From Apricaphanius iberus (lineage: Eukaryota; Chordata; Actinopteri; Cyprinodontiformes; Aphaniidae), in contig JAPXFQ010002095.1 in assembly GCA_028564705.1 (NCBI GenBank), positions 806,001-870,000 of the forward strand: 64,000 nucleotides of DNA, written 5' to 3'. Position numbers and translations under genes: made by a program. This document shows, one piece after another, positions 1 to 10,699 of this stretch; positions within the stretch are counted from its first letter, which is position 1, and the number at the start of each line of letters is the position of its first letter. Below the pieces are notes generated by a model. That model had not been told where the DNA came from, searched no databases, and saw only the letters and a list, made by a program, of their open reading frames with translations.

Positions 1-596
1 GTGTAGTTTTTAAAAATAGCCATTAAAATATTATGTAATATTAATTACGTAAGGCACAGTAATTGCAAAATATTGGCGATATTGTAAAATATGAATTTAA
101 AAATCAGTTTTATAATGCATAGGCCTGGGTCCTCTTTTCAGGGGAAAGCCATATTAGATGACGTCTTTACTTCTACAAGAACCCGGCTGGACAAAGCGCA
201 CGGAACAAGCCCACTATTAAAACATTGATTTCCCCTCAAAATGCAAAAAAGTTTCTCCATAAATACATTTTTACCTCTTCGCTAGTTCCAACCAATGAAA
301 GAGAGACTGATGTGCTCGTCATGTTGCTTCAAATAGATACATCTCAGGGAATTGAAAACAGCACTAGTTGGACCTCCGTCGTTGAGTTTCTTACTCGAAG
401 ACACAGATACCGCATGCTTGTGATAAATTAGGTATACACTGGCCCCTTCTGGCCGAAAATTACACACTGTGCCTTTAAGTCGACATTCGTGTTGCAAACA
501 AGAACACCGTAGTCATGTCTCCATTATTTTTGTGCATGCTGCAGTATAAAAAGAGTCACTAGATGGCACTACTCATTTTTGCTGTGTTTCACTGCG
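1..596. other. nup205 intron, no gene seen
   Basis: AT-rich sequence with only short chance reading frames. No exon with Nup205 similarity and good splice borders was found. Confidence 0.5.
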
Positions 597-2150
597 TTCC
601 AATTCAATTCAGTTCAGTTTATTTATATAGCGCCATTTCACAACAGATGTCATCTCAAGGCACTTTACAAAAAGAGTTATTACAATACAATGTTTAGTGT
701 AGAAATTACAGAACCACAGAAGATTGCGTCGTGGAATTCTCAGCAATCCCTCATACTGAGCAAGCATGCAGCGACAGTGGGAAGGAAAAACTCCCTTTTA
801 ACAGGAAGAAACCTCCGGCAGAACCAGGCTCAGCACAAGCGGTTATCTGCCGCGACCGTCTGTGGTTTGGAGAATACAGAACAGAGACACAGAAAGAGCA
901 ACAGAACTGATGCAGAAGTTTGTTGCAGGACGTGGAGAATTTCCGTCACTGCAATGCCATCTTAGTCAGGGTCGTCAAGCAGGGCTAATCCGGAGCACCT
1001 ACTATAATAGAAAACAGGTTAGTGCTTGAATTGACAGCACATCAAGCAGTTGGGAAGAAGTAGGAGAGAAAGTAGGAACAGACCCTAATAATGTCCTCCA
1101 ACAGCCTAGCCTAAAGCAGCATAGCTACTAACATTAACCTGTCTCCTAGCTACTAGGAGACCTGGCTACCAACACTCTGTCTGAGTCCTCCTGATCGAGG
1201 CTCAGCCCGTGGACGGTGTAGGGCCGGTAACGGCCCCCGTCATGCCGGGGTCTTCTCGGAGTCGGGTTGTTTGAGAATGCAGCCCAAAGTGGGTGGTAAA
1301 CTCCATCTAAGGCTAAATACCGGCACGAGACCGATAGTCGACAACTATCTTAAGGAAAAATAGACAGAACTGAGAGGACAGAGTTGAAGAGGGCGAGAAA
1401 CGTTTAAGAGATAAACGGGTGGGGTCCGCACAGTCTGCCCGGGGGATTCAACCCGGCAGGTAATGGGCGGCCGCACTGTGCGGGAGGATCCCCTTGAGGG
1501 ACCTCTCTCCGGCGCTGGCTGGCCCCCGTGGGGCGCATTTCTTTCGACCGGCTCCGGATCTTTACCTGGCTTACATTAATCTATCTCTACCTAGCTACTC
1601 TACCTCTTCCTATCTCTTCCTAACTTTGACACTCTGCCTGACTACTAACATTAACCTGTCTCTTCCTATCTACCTGTCTGACCTGACTCTAACTACCTAT
1701 AAACATATCTCTAACTGTAAGCTTTGTCAAAGAGGAAAGTTTTTAGCCTAGTTTTAAAGATAGACAAATTGTCTGCTTCACGAACCAACCCTGGGAGCCG
1801 GTTCCATAGGAGGGGAGCCTGATAGCTGAAAGATCTGCCACCCATTCTACTTTTAGAAATCCTAGGAACTACCAGTAAACCTGCAGTCTGAGAGCGAAGG
1901 TCTCTGTTAGGAACATATGGAACAATCAGGTCTCTTATGTATGATGGAGCTAGATTATTAAGGGCTTTATATGTCAGAAGGAGGATCTTGAATTCTATTC
2001 TAGATTTTACTGGGAGCCAGTGAAGAGAAGCTAAAACAGGGGAAATGTGATCTCTTCTTTTAATATTCATCAGAATCCTAGCAGCAGCATTTTGAACTAA
2101 CTGAAGACTTTTAATTGTTCCAGTAGACTGAACAAGATTGTTAGTTATAT
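597..2150 (-). mobile_element. 5'-truncated L2-like LINE with reverse transcriptase C-terminus
   Basis: On the - strand, 2070-1711 encodes HISPVLASLHWLPVKSRIEF, LLLTYKALNNLAPSYIRDLI and LLWNRLPGLVREAD, the conserved end of fish L2/CR1-type LINE reverse transcriptases, then a stop. The 3' UTR follows down to about 597 and ends in ggcgctatataaataaactg and a repeated aattgaatt tail, typical of these LINEs. The conserved lines ggaaaaactccctttt and agaaacctccggcagaacc lie in it on the + strand. The 5' limit near 2150 is approximate. A 28S rRNA segment interrupts the 3' UTR. The clade assignment is from remembered family features. Confidence 0.85.
1183..1557 (+). pseudogene. 28S rRNA fragment (5' D1/D2 region) embedded in a LINE
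   Basis: On the + strand this stretch follows the 5' part of vertebrate 28S rRNA in order: tgatcgaggctcagcccgtg, cggagtcgggttgtttgaga, ggtggtaaactccatctaag, gctaaataccggcacgagac, aaacgggtggggtccgcaca and gaggattcaaccc-like sequence, ending near gcgcatttctttcgaccgg. Several blocks are diverged (after gatagtcgacaa and around the protein-interaction region), so it is not a working rRNA gene. It lies antisense to the surrounding LINE. Exact 21-bp direct repeats starting ctactaacattaacc occur on both sides at 1125-1145 and 1642-1662. Confidence 0.88.
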
Positions 2151-2435
2151 TGTAAATAATTTAAATTTGACCATTAGTGCGTAATGTGAGACATCTCACA
2201 AGAATGATGGAAATTACATCACTTATATGTAGTCCATCTTTTGAAATCAGATTTATTGTACAAAGGGTAATGAGTAAAACCAATGATTGTGTACTAGTCT
2301 TGAGATGGCGCATGGCTATGTGCTGTAAGGAAAAGAAAAAATAAAATAATCAAAAATTGAACCAAGGGTTTGGAGAATCATGACACCCCTATTAGGAACC
2401 CTGGTTCACTCCGTGACGCTCGTGTTTTCTCTCAG

Positions 2436-2564
2436 CGCCTGTGTCTGTGCTTGCTGGGCCGGCTGGCAGGAAGCGAACGGGACAGGCTGCTGAAGCAGGC
2501 GGAGATTTCTTCACCCGGAGACCCGGCCGAGCGGCGAGAGGAGATGGAGGTGGCCATGATGCAG
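2436..2564 (+). CDS. nup205: nup205 coding exon (first visible)
   Basis: 129 nt, phase 0 to 0, encoding 43 residues (LCLCLLGRLAG ... EVAMMQ). The acceptor is a pyrimidine-rich tract ending in ctctcag. The donor CAG|gtccga is weak for a vertebrate 5' splice site, but the next exon joins in frame. The preceding exon is not visible in the window; the next 2 kb upstream is LINE sequence. Confidence 0.85.
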
Positions 2565-5500
2565 GTCCGACAAACATTGTTTACTAAAAGAGCGTTTAGG
2601 TTAGCTAAACATCTGGCAGGCTGTAGAGCCAGGATGAATTGCCGGTTTTATGTCGTCTCTGGCCTGACGCTGGAGTTCCTCTCTCCTGTAGGTGTGTGCC
2701 AACATCATGGAGTACTGCCAGACAATTCTGCTTCAGAGCTCCTCGCAGGCTCAGTTCAGCATCTGTCTGTTCAGCCCGTCGGGCAGCGAGCCAGCTGGCA
2801 GAGATGGAGGACGCTCAGGTCAGTGACCCTCGGCTCCAAATCACGACCCGGGTCATGCCTTGAAGTTGTCATACTGGTCAATGAAATCTGCGCCTAAATC
2901 ACCTTATTTATTTCAAGGCTTTTGTTCATTCTCATGCTTTTTTTTTGTCTTTAAAAGATGTTTCGACTTCTCTGCAATCACTTGCTCCCTCCCGGGTCCC
3001 CAGCCTGGGTTTGGTTCTGTACCTGCTGAAGAACAGTGCGGCAGATTTCTTCCAGTTCCACCAGAGTCACAGACAGAGCTTGGGAAAGCTGCAGAGCCTG
3101 GATCAGCTGCCTCCAGAGGAGCTCAAGGAGGTAAATCAGCTGTCAGCTTAGATTCTCTTATCGCTCCTCTCCAGCAGAGGATCTTTGTTGACATCTTTCT
3201 CTTTGTGCACGAGTGGTTAGGTGGAAAGAAAACAAACAATTACGGGCCATGAAGACACGACCAACACTTCCAAGAGAGTTAGAGATTCTTAATTTGGCTT
3301 AAATTGAGCAACGGTTTTGACAGAAAAGATTTTTCACAGCAATGTGGGGAAGGAAGTGTTGTCTGACCTGTGTCGTCTTCTCTCCTTGCTGCTCTATAAG
3401 ACACCAGGAGGAACTGTGGCTGGTTAGCTTTAGGCTTTAACCAGGGGAACAACTGGTCATGAATGGAGAAGAAGTTGAAGAAATGCTGTAGTGTCGTCAA
3501 AACGCTTTTGAAAAGACGTGTTTTTGTGGTGTAAAACTTAGAGTGCGTCTTTCACTTTGTCACACAGACAGTAGTGCGGTCTGAAATATTAATTTTATGT
3601 CCCAGATTGTCTCGACTTTGGTAGAAAACCAAAGTATTAATGTTTGCGTTTCTAAAAAAAGAAAAATATTTAAGCTTTTTAAAAGTTCATTTTAAGTTCT
3701 CCCAGAAAAATTTGTAGGCAGATATACTGTAAGTACAATTTGATTATAACATCTTAACAGAAAGAATTATATTTTTTTCAGTTTTTTCCCTGACTGAACC
3801 AAACAGTGAAATTGAAACTGAGATGCGTACAGAACCAGGATTTAGGCGCATCGTTACTCCCCTAGTCGTTAATAATACTGTCATGACTTTATCTTCTTCT
3901 GTATATTATTAATTTCAAGAGAGGAAATTTAACTTATAATTCTGTACTTATCCTTTAGCTGAAGGTTGTAAGTGCAGATTGAATGCACCGCCACTTTCAC
4001 AGTAGACAGAAACATTGAATATCCTGTATGCAAAATTAAATCAAAACACAAAGGATTAAAGGTTTAGAAAGTGAAGTTTTTATCTGCAGACGTGTTTTGT
4101 GAAGGAAAAGTAAAATTGTTGTTCAGTCGTGTCTCCATCCTGTTGCAGTTCACAGAACATTTTTGGAGCCCCTGAAAATCCGACATTCGGGTCGACACAG
4201 ACCCACTTAAATGTTTATAACTGAGGCACAGCTGACTGCTCCCGGTTCTGTGTGCAGCTATGCCAGGGCCTGGTGTCGGGTCCAGGAGGGGTGGAGAAGA
4301 TCTCCTCGGTCCAGAGGAGCTTGCTGGCCAAGAGGCGACTGGTGCAGTTCATCAACAACAGAGCCAAACTCCTGGCCTTGTGCTCCTGTATCCTTCTATC
4401 TGTCAATCCTTTAATCAGAACGAGAAAGTTCAGAGACTTTCTTCTAGTTTTGTTGTTTGCTGAATTTTAAAGCTTGTTAAACTTCATTCTGTGCCACTGA
4501 TCAAGTGACTTGATAATCACTGATTACCTCTTCCTCATGTCTGTGGTTCAGTGCTGTTCTGTTCTGAGTAAATTATAAAAAAAATCTCAAAATAGATTTG
4601 GATGTCCAAAAATTTTACATTGTTTGCTTGTTTTACAGCTAAAAAGGGAGGGAAAAGTCCACATAGGAAGTTGGTGCTGGTTCTGATAGAAAGTTTGGGG
4701 CCCAGATCGTTGCGTACAGATTTGCAGACCTTAACCTGCCTTTTCCTCAGACGTCATCGAGACCTGCCTGTTTGTACTGTGGCGCCATCTGGAGTACTAC
4801 CTGCTGCATTGCACGCCCAGCGACCCGAAAGACTCCCTGGTGCTTGGAACCGGCTTGTTCCGAAACCGGCTGATGGATGGTAAGACGGGTTACCTTTGAC
4901 AGTGTGATGAACATCAATTCAGTGGTCGCTATAAATGCCTAACAGCTGATGTGTAGAGAGTGTGTGTGTGTGTGTGTGTGTGTAAGTGAGCTTTAAGAGC
5001 TGTTTAAGGTTCTGGTTGATGGGTTTGATGGGGAGATGAGGGTTGTGGTTTCATCAGAAGTCATTTCCTGTGTTTTTATCATCTATAGGAGCTTTTATGG
5101 TTCCTTCTTCTGTTCCACTTTTAATCAGAAATCTGCATCATTTTTGTTTTTTCAGATTCGTTTGGTGGTTTGCAGGCCGGTGGCGGCCGTGGAATCGGAC
5201 TGTCCAGAGTCAGCCAGCAGGACCTGGACCTGGTAGGAAGTGGTTACCAAACTCGATCCGATACAGAAAGAAAAAAAACCCTCGATTTTCAATTTCACCA
5301 CTAAGGTGGCTTAACGACAATTCATTAAACAAGTAGACACAGCAAATATAATTTCTTTAATCTGGCTACTTTAATTTATGGTGTAAAAATAAAATGTTAG
5401 CTATTCTTAAGTGTAAACCGTTTCACTTGAAAAGTTGAAGCGAAATTGTTTACGCTTATCAGCAGCTTTAGTTATACTTGTCAGTTTTAAAAAGTGCACA

Positions 5501-7026
5501 CAAAAAAACGGTGAAAGATAATTTAAAACTTTCAATAATAATAAAGTCTTAAGAAGAAGCATTGCTCTCAATATGAAAATATATTAACTATATATCGCTA
5601 AATACTAGGGCTGTCAAATGATTCGTTTTTAAATCTAAGTAATCACAATTAAGATTAACATGAAAACTCTGATTCATCAACATCAATGCTGCCATTGTAA
5701 AGAGCACTACTTTTCACACAGCCACTTCCGCTAATAAGTTAACACTAATTTAGGTGCGAAAACATCACTCTAACCGAATAATGCACATTTTAACGCAGCG
5801 GTGTAACACAATTAAATGTTCTGAAGTGGGCCACTATTCTGTTTTTTTTAAGAAAATGCTCTTAACTATAAATTAATCGACCTGCGTTAACGCGTTCATT
5901 TTAACAGCCCTACTTAATATATTTCCGGCAGGCTGTGACACGGCACCTGGCTGTCAGGGAACGTGGATGTCTGTGTGCTCTGAAGGAGGCTGCGTATATG
6001 TCAGACTTGAAAAATCAATACCATGGGAACAAAATATCTCATTTAGATGCCAGTTTTAGTGTTGATTAATATCTAGGTGTTTATTATTTTTACAACCCTA
6101 ATTCGCATTCATCAGTGCGGCGCCGTCGGTTTATATACGCAGCTGTCCTGAACTACCAAAATGTAACGTTTTCGCAGGGAAATTTAAAAAAGTGACACTA
6201 AAACGAACCAGAAAGGTCTCCCAACTATCAGTAAACTCTGCTATCTGGGGGCATTATTGGTTTCTCCTGCAGCTACAGTAGATATAAGAGAGATGGACCA
6301 AACCAGAACTTTGTCAGTGAACGCATCTCTGTTGCAGTAAAGTCCATAACACACACTATCCGAATGGAAACATACTTACTGAAGAAAAACCAGCAGATGT
6401 CACCATGGCTACCGTTAGCATCCAATAAGACCAACCTCCTGATTCCGGAGCCAACACACTACCCATGCTGCATTTAAGTACAGCTGGGACACTAGGCTGT
6501 CGAAATATGAAAACAACTCCAAAGTGATAAGGGAAAGAAATATTTTAACATTAACAAACCGTTTTTAAGTAGTTCTGTTGTTCTGCTCTGGCTAGGTCTG
6601 CTTGTACTATTTAGAACATAATATAATCAAATTAATTTCAGGAATTGAAGGAAAGGAATTCAGGAAAAAATGTTACTTGTTTAATGCTGATCAAAGTAAA
6701 AAAAAAAAAAAAAGTAATATCCACATTTGTTATTTTTCTTGATTGACGTGAACCGAAGACGTACCAAACCGTGATGTTTGTGTACCGTTACACCCCTAAT
6801 CAATCAGAATGATTAATGTATCTGTAGATGATTGGTCTGATTGTGTCCTCTTGTGTCTGTTTGGTGGCTGCAGCTGAAAGGCGACATGGCTGCAGGTTTC
6901 GGGGAAGCGCTACAGCGGAAGCTGCTGGAGGTGGAGGGTCTTTACGGCCAGGTCCGCTCCCGCTACACCTTCATCCAGGCTCTGGTCCGCAGGATCCGCG
7001 GTTTGCTCTGTCAGCCCAAGAGCTGA
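2436..7026 (+). CDS. nup205: nup205, nuclear pore protein Nup205, C-terminal exons (partial gene, spliced)
   Basis: Nup205 is a large alpha-solenoid scaffold nucleoporin of the inner pore ring, a partner of Nup93. Seven exons (2436-2564, 2692-2818, 2958-3130, 4258-4387, 4751-4879, 5156-5232, 6874-7026) have AG/GT borders and consistent phases and encode the last 305 residues. The conceptual protein contains blocks I recognise from vertebrate Nup205: YLLKNSAADFF, SHRQSLGKLQ, FINNRAKLLALCS, ETCLFVLWRHLEYYLLHC, and the extreme C-terminus RYTFIQALVRRIRGLL followed by a stop. The 5' part of the gene lies upstream of the window. The gene runs tail to tail with fgd4. Exon spans are seen in the sequence; the name rests on remembered family sequence. 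Confidence 0.95.
2692..2818 (+). CDS. nup205: nup205 coding exon
   Basis: 127 nt between acceptor ctctcctgtag and donor gtcagt. It encodes VCANIMEYCQTILLQ through the GRDGGRS segment and leaves one base to complete an Asp codon in the next exon. Confidence 0.9.
2958..3130 (+). CDS. nup205: nup205 coding exon
   Basis: 173 nt from acceptor tttaaaag to donor gtaaat. It encodes the conserved YLLKNSAADFFQFHQSHRQ block and ends with LPPEELKE, in phase 0. Confidence 0.93.
3131..4257 (+). other. nup205 intron, nothing recognised
   Basis: AT-rich intron with no conserved coding or repeat signature that I recognise. Confidence 0.6.
4258..4387 (+). CDS. nup205: nup205 coding exon
   Basis: 130 nt from acceptor tgtgtgcag to donor gtatcc. 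It encodes LCQGLVSGPGGVEKIS, then RRLVQFINNRAKLLALCS. One base carries over and forms a Tyr codon with the next exon. Confidence 0.93.
4751..4879 (+). CDS. nup205: nup205 coding exon
   Basis: 129 nt from acceptor ttttcctcag to donor gtaaga. It encodes VIETCLFVLWRHLEYYLLHC, among the most conserved Nup205 C-terminal segments, then SDPKDSLVLGTGLFRNRLMD. Confidence 0.95.
4961..4983. repeat. (GT)n microsatellite
   Basis: An uninterrupted run of about eleven GT units in a nup205 intron. Confidence 0.9.
5156..5232 (+). CDS. nup205: nup205 coding exon
   Basis: 77 nt from acceptor tttttcag to donor gtagga. It encodes SFGGLQAGGGRGIGLSRVSQ then QDLDL. The Gly-rich stretch is an acidic/serine linker in mammals, so the linker has diverged. 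Confidence 0.9.
5606..5912. mobile_element. hAT-type MITE in nup205 intron
   Basis: Starts tagggctgtcaaatga and ends ttttaacagcccta, giving imperfect terminal inverted repeats. The flanking octamers ctaaatac and cttaatat match at 6 of 8 bases, as for an aged hAT target duplication. About 307 bp with no coding capacity, so non-autonomous. Confidence 0.75.
6745..6799. mobile_element. MITE terminal fragment
   Basis: The sequence gtaccgttacacccctaat is the terminal motif of a common fish hAT-like MITE. The opposite end was not confidently found; it may lie near 6100 (ttacaaccctaattcg). Confidence 0.4.
6874..7026 (+). CDS. nup205: nup205 terminal coding exon with stop
   Basis: 153 nt after acceptor tggctgcag, ending in TGA at 7024-7026. 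It encodes GFGEALQRKLLEVEGLYGQV and RYTFIQALVRRIRGLL. The last residues (CQPKS) differ from mammals, as is usual for this tail. Confidence 0.95.
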   Translation: MKGDMAAGFGEALQRKLLEVEGLYGQVRSRYTFIQALVRRIRGLLCQPKS

Positions 7027-7218
7027 TCGCCCCGACACAAAGAGACTGATGAGGAAACCTGGTGTGTTTCAGCGGGATGATTCCTGCTGACCAGCCGCTC
7101 TGATGTTGATGATGTGACACTATGTCACAAGTCTAATAATGATGGAAGAATGCACCTACATTTTTACTTGTTAAGATTTTTGATATTCTTTTGGTTTATC
7201 TGTTGTTTTTTTGTTGAA

Positions 7219-7224
7219 AATAAA
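7219..7224 (+). terminator. nup205 polyadenylation signal
   Basis: AATAAA about 195 bases after the nup205 stop, in an AT-rich 3' UTR. Position and motif fit a poly(A) signal; the cleavage site is not visible. Confidence 0.7.
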
Positions 7225-8277
7225 TATTTTCTAAATGTGTAAAATGGTGAATATTTAACATTACTCAAATATTTCTACAGCTATAGGTGGGGGATAAATT
7301 AGAGCATCTTAATTCTGTTGAAGTAGGTCAGTATCTGGTCCTGCTGGGGAAGGAATCTAGCGTCTGCTTGAGGATCATTAGCAGAGAGGGGAAAAGTTTC
7401 AAACCATCCATCAGGTAAAAGATTATACCCCTCTACTTCGTCGTCTCTCGGACAGTCCCTACAGAGCATTTTCGCGATAGTTGCAGCCTTAAAATGCCTG
7501 ATGTTGCAGCAGCATTTGTGAAAAGTCGAAATGTTTTTACCTGTGATTTTTATATATTTATTCAGCCAATAACTTTAAAGTTATTTGAAAAGCAAGCTGT
7601 TTTTTTTTTAGAATATATATATTTTGTAACATTATTAGCAGAGTTAAGAGGCTACATTCTCACATAAACCTTAGTAAAATAAAATTAATTTAAAGGAAAT
7701 GAACATAAAAATGAAAATGTGACTAGCTCAGATTGGGTCCCCATTAGAAGAACATCTCTGCTTTTATTTTGGTGCTAAAGTCCCAGATCCACCCTGGGCC
7801 CCTTTTAGCCCCTCTTTATTCACCTCCTGGATACGCCCCTGCTCAGCAGCACTACACGTTTAGGAATAATCAATTATTAATCATTCTAAACACTCATAGG
7901 ACTTTGTATGGAGAGAGAGAAAATATTTTTTTTATGACTGTAGTGAAGAAACTTTTCTCCTTAGCTCCTTCCTTGGCAAAATGTAAATGAAACATGTTTT
8001 ATTCTCCATCCCTCACACATAACAAACAGGGAGTGTACATAATGTGATACCGTCAGAAATAAGAGAATGAAAGGCAAAGTCATAATCGGTAGAAAAGTGC
8101 GGTAAAGTTGTGATAAATTGCGTTAATAGTTGCGATGGCAAAATCCTGAAGGGACTGATGAGCTCAGCTGGATTAGCAGAGCTAGCCAACAACCGACGGT
8201 GTCATCCAGGACGCAAACACTGGACATGTCACAGGTTGGGGGTAAAGTCCCGCCTTCTACGGACTGTGATTGGGTAC

Positions 8278-8410
8278 TGTAGGATCACATTAGGTTCAGG
8301 CATTGGTCCTCAAATATTAGGACTGGGAAAATAGTCAAGCTAGGTTTATGTAATGCTTCTCAAATGTTAGGATTAGAAAGTGACTCAGGGTTAGATGATG
8401 GTTCTCTAAT
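8278..8410 (+). repeat. diverged copy of the 9.85 kb repeat core
   Basis: Shares order and wording with 9854-9990: ttaggttcaggcattggt, gggaaaatagtca, gtaatgcttctcaaatgtta, gattagaaagtgactcaggg. Visual identity is roughly 70 percent. Confidence 0.65.
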
Positions 8411-9814
8411 GATGGCAAACCGGACAAGAAAGATGGGACCTGTGATGATTCCAATATTCGCATCCAGTTCGTGTTGCTGCTGCATATCGTCTCTACTGCC
8501 TGTCATACAGCATCAGTCTTCAATCAGAGGCCTATTCAGAAGCGTTGCATCACTGGCTGCTACTGCAGATCTTTCTGACAAAAGGGTCTTTTTTTGTTGA
8601 ATAATTTGGATGACCTTTCATTTCCCTTTCAAGACGAAGTGATATATTAATACCGTACCCTATATGGATGTTCGTACCTTTTGATACATTTGTGCAGTTT
8701 TGCTTCTATTATAATTGCTAGAACAGCAAAATATCAAATGTGGATAAAAATATGCGTAGAGATATTTCTTTTACATTGTGCTCAGCAGCTTTGACTAGAG
8801 GAGGAAAAAAAATGTAGCCATTTTAAATGTATCCACTTCTAGATTGATATGCATGTACACATCAGATGCATTTCTCTAAAGAGAATATGTAACTAGATGT
8901 TTAACATCAGAACAAAGGGTTCCTCTTGGGTATTAAAAAGCATCGAATTTATGAATTTGGCAATACCCTAAAAATCTTGGAATTTTGATATCTGGGTTTT
9001 AATATTTGTGGTATATTTGACTTGTTTGTATTCAATTTTTCCTGAAAACTTGAATTGGTTGACCGCGATTATTTTTGATTAAACACTATAGCACAAATAA
9101 AGAGTGGCACAACCAAAAAGTGAGAACGTAACAAAGCCTGGGGAAAGTCAAAATACTCCAAATGTGACATCTTCAGTTAATGAAAATTAAAATAAAACCT
9201 AACCAATATTAAACATATATATATTTTTTGCGATTTTTAGGAAAACTTTCTCGTGGCCAGCTGAAATGTTCGTTCACATGTTCCAAATTTTCCTGAAACA
9301 ATTTTTTTTTTCTCTCTCTACCGGTAGAAATGTGAAAAAGGGTATAATTTTTTTCCATAAATTGTCTTAAAAAGAAGATCTTCATGACCTTGAATTTAAC
9401 CATGAAACCTGTAGGAATCCTTTCAGTCGGGTAGTGTGTGTGGAAACAAAGATGTGGTAAAAGGAAGAGAAAAGCTGCTGCACAGGTATAATATGGAAGA
9501 AAACTGATATTTTGATTGATTTAAAAAAAACAATATCCTGTCTGATCATAAACCACCATGTCGACCTCTAATCGGCTTAATGTCTGATTTTATTAATGGA
9601 CTTTTCTTACATGTACAGGTACAAATTCGCTCTCAGGGTGTAAAGTGCGTAGATTGTCACACGTTTGGCGGAAGGCGAGGGGGGACAGGAAGGAGTTTAC
9701 ATTCAGGTTTTTACCAGAGAGTTTGTGCTCCTCGTTTGCTTTATTTGGAATACCGAGGAAGGGAAAGAGTTCAGAAAGAAGAGCAGCCAGCAGCCGGGTG
9801 ACACATTTCACCGG

Positions 9815-10106
9815 CCGGTGTAATGCGAAAATCTGTTCCCCTGAAATATTCTGTTCCCCCGTTAGGTTTAGGCACTGGTTCCCGAAGAGCAGGGTTGGGA
9901 AAATTGTCAGTTTATGGTTAGGTAATGCTCATCCAATGTTAGGGTTAGAAAATGACTGAGGGTTAGGTAATTGTTCTCGAATGTTAAGATTAGTAAGAAA
10001 TCAACCGGTCAGCCAATCAGAAACGACAAAAGGTTAGGGAAAAAATACCACGTAACACCAGGGGGAACAGAATATTTCAGGGGAACAGATTCTCGCACAA
10101 CACCGG
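9815..10106. mobile_element. MITE with about 46-bp terminal inverted repeats
   Basis: The left end ccggtgtaatgcgaaaatct, continuing gttcccctgaaatattctgt, is matched by the inverted right end ccggtgttgtgcgagaatct, gttcccctgaaatattctgt. About 43 of 46 arm bases pair. The 200-bp core is the ttaggtta-rich sequence also present at 8278-8410. I could not assign a superfamily or a clear target duplication. Confidence 0.8.
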
Positions 10107-10699
10107 TGAGAGAAACAGGAAACGGTTGCATTTCTTGGCTCACCGTGAAGGAACGGGCGTGTGCTGCACTCAACAGTCCGTGCTCATAAATTACTTTAAA
10201 TACAAAGTAATTACAGCATTACAAAGACTTTTACATTTATGGTTGTTGCGTCGGCTGGCCGAGTCTGATTGTTCTGATTTCCCATCATCCTCGCTCGTCT
10301 CCCTGCAAACCTGCTTCTTTCATACAAACGCGAACATACATTTCAATCAAACACGCTTTATACATAACACACACTTTGATTTTTACACTTTACCTGTGCT
10401 GATTTCCCAAAAGAGCTTTTCTGTATAAAATAACTTTGATCAAAAAACCTGGGTCAAATCTAGTCAAAGTTCTGAACATTAAAGCTGGAGCTGCACGATC
10501 TGAGACAAACCGGAAGAACACCTACTAGTGTCAGACTTTATTCTTCAGATCAATAAAATTAGCTAATGATATAAAAATTAGGGATTTTAAATTAAACAAA
10601 GCTTTTGGCTCCACCACAAATGTATGTTTTAACATTTTCTAGCTGAATCTTTAAATAAATAATATAATTATGGGTATAAGGTAAGAACAAGATGAATCC

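Noticed and set aside
579..965. 128-codon + strand frame
   Set aside because: It is antisense to a LINE 3' UTR and its conserved parts are the known repeat.
1711..2070. 119-codon - strand frame as a host gene
   Set aside because: It is the end of a LINE reverse transcriptase.
7780..7845. gatacgcccctgctcag as a hAT element
   Set aside because: Single end only, with no matching inverted end located.
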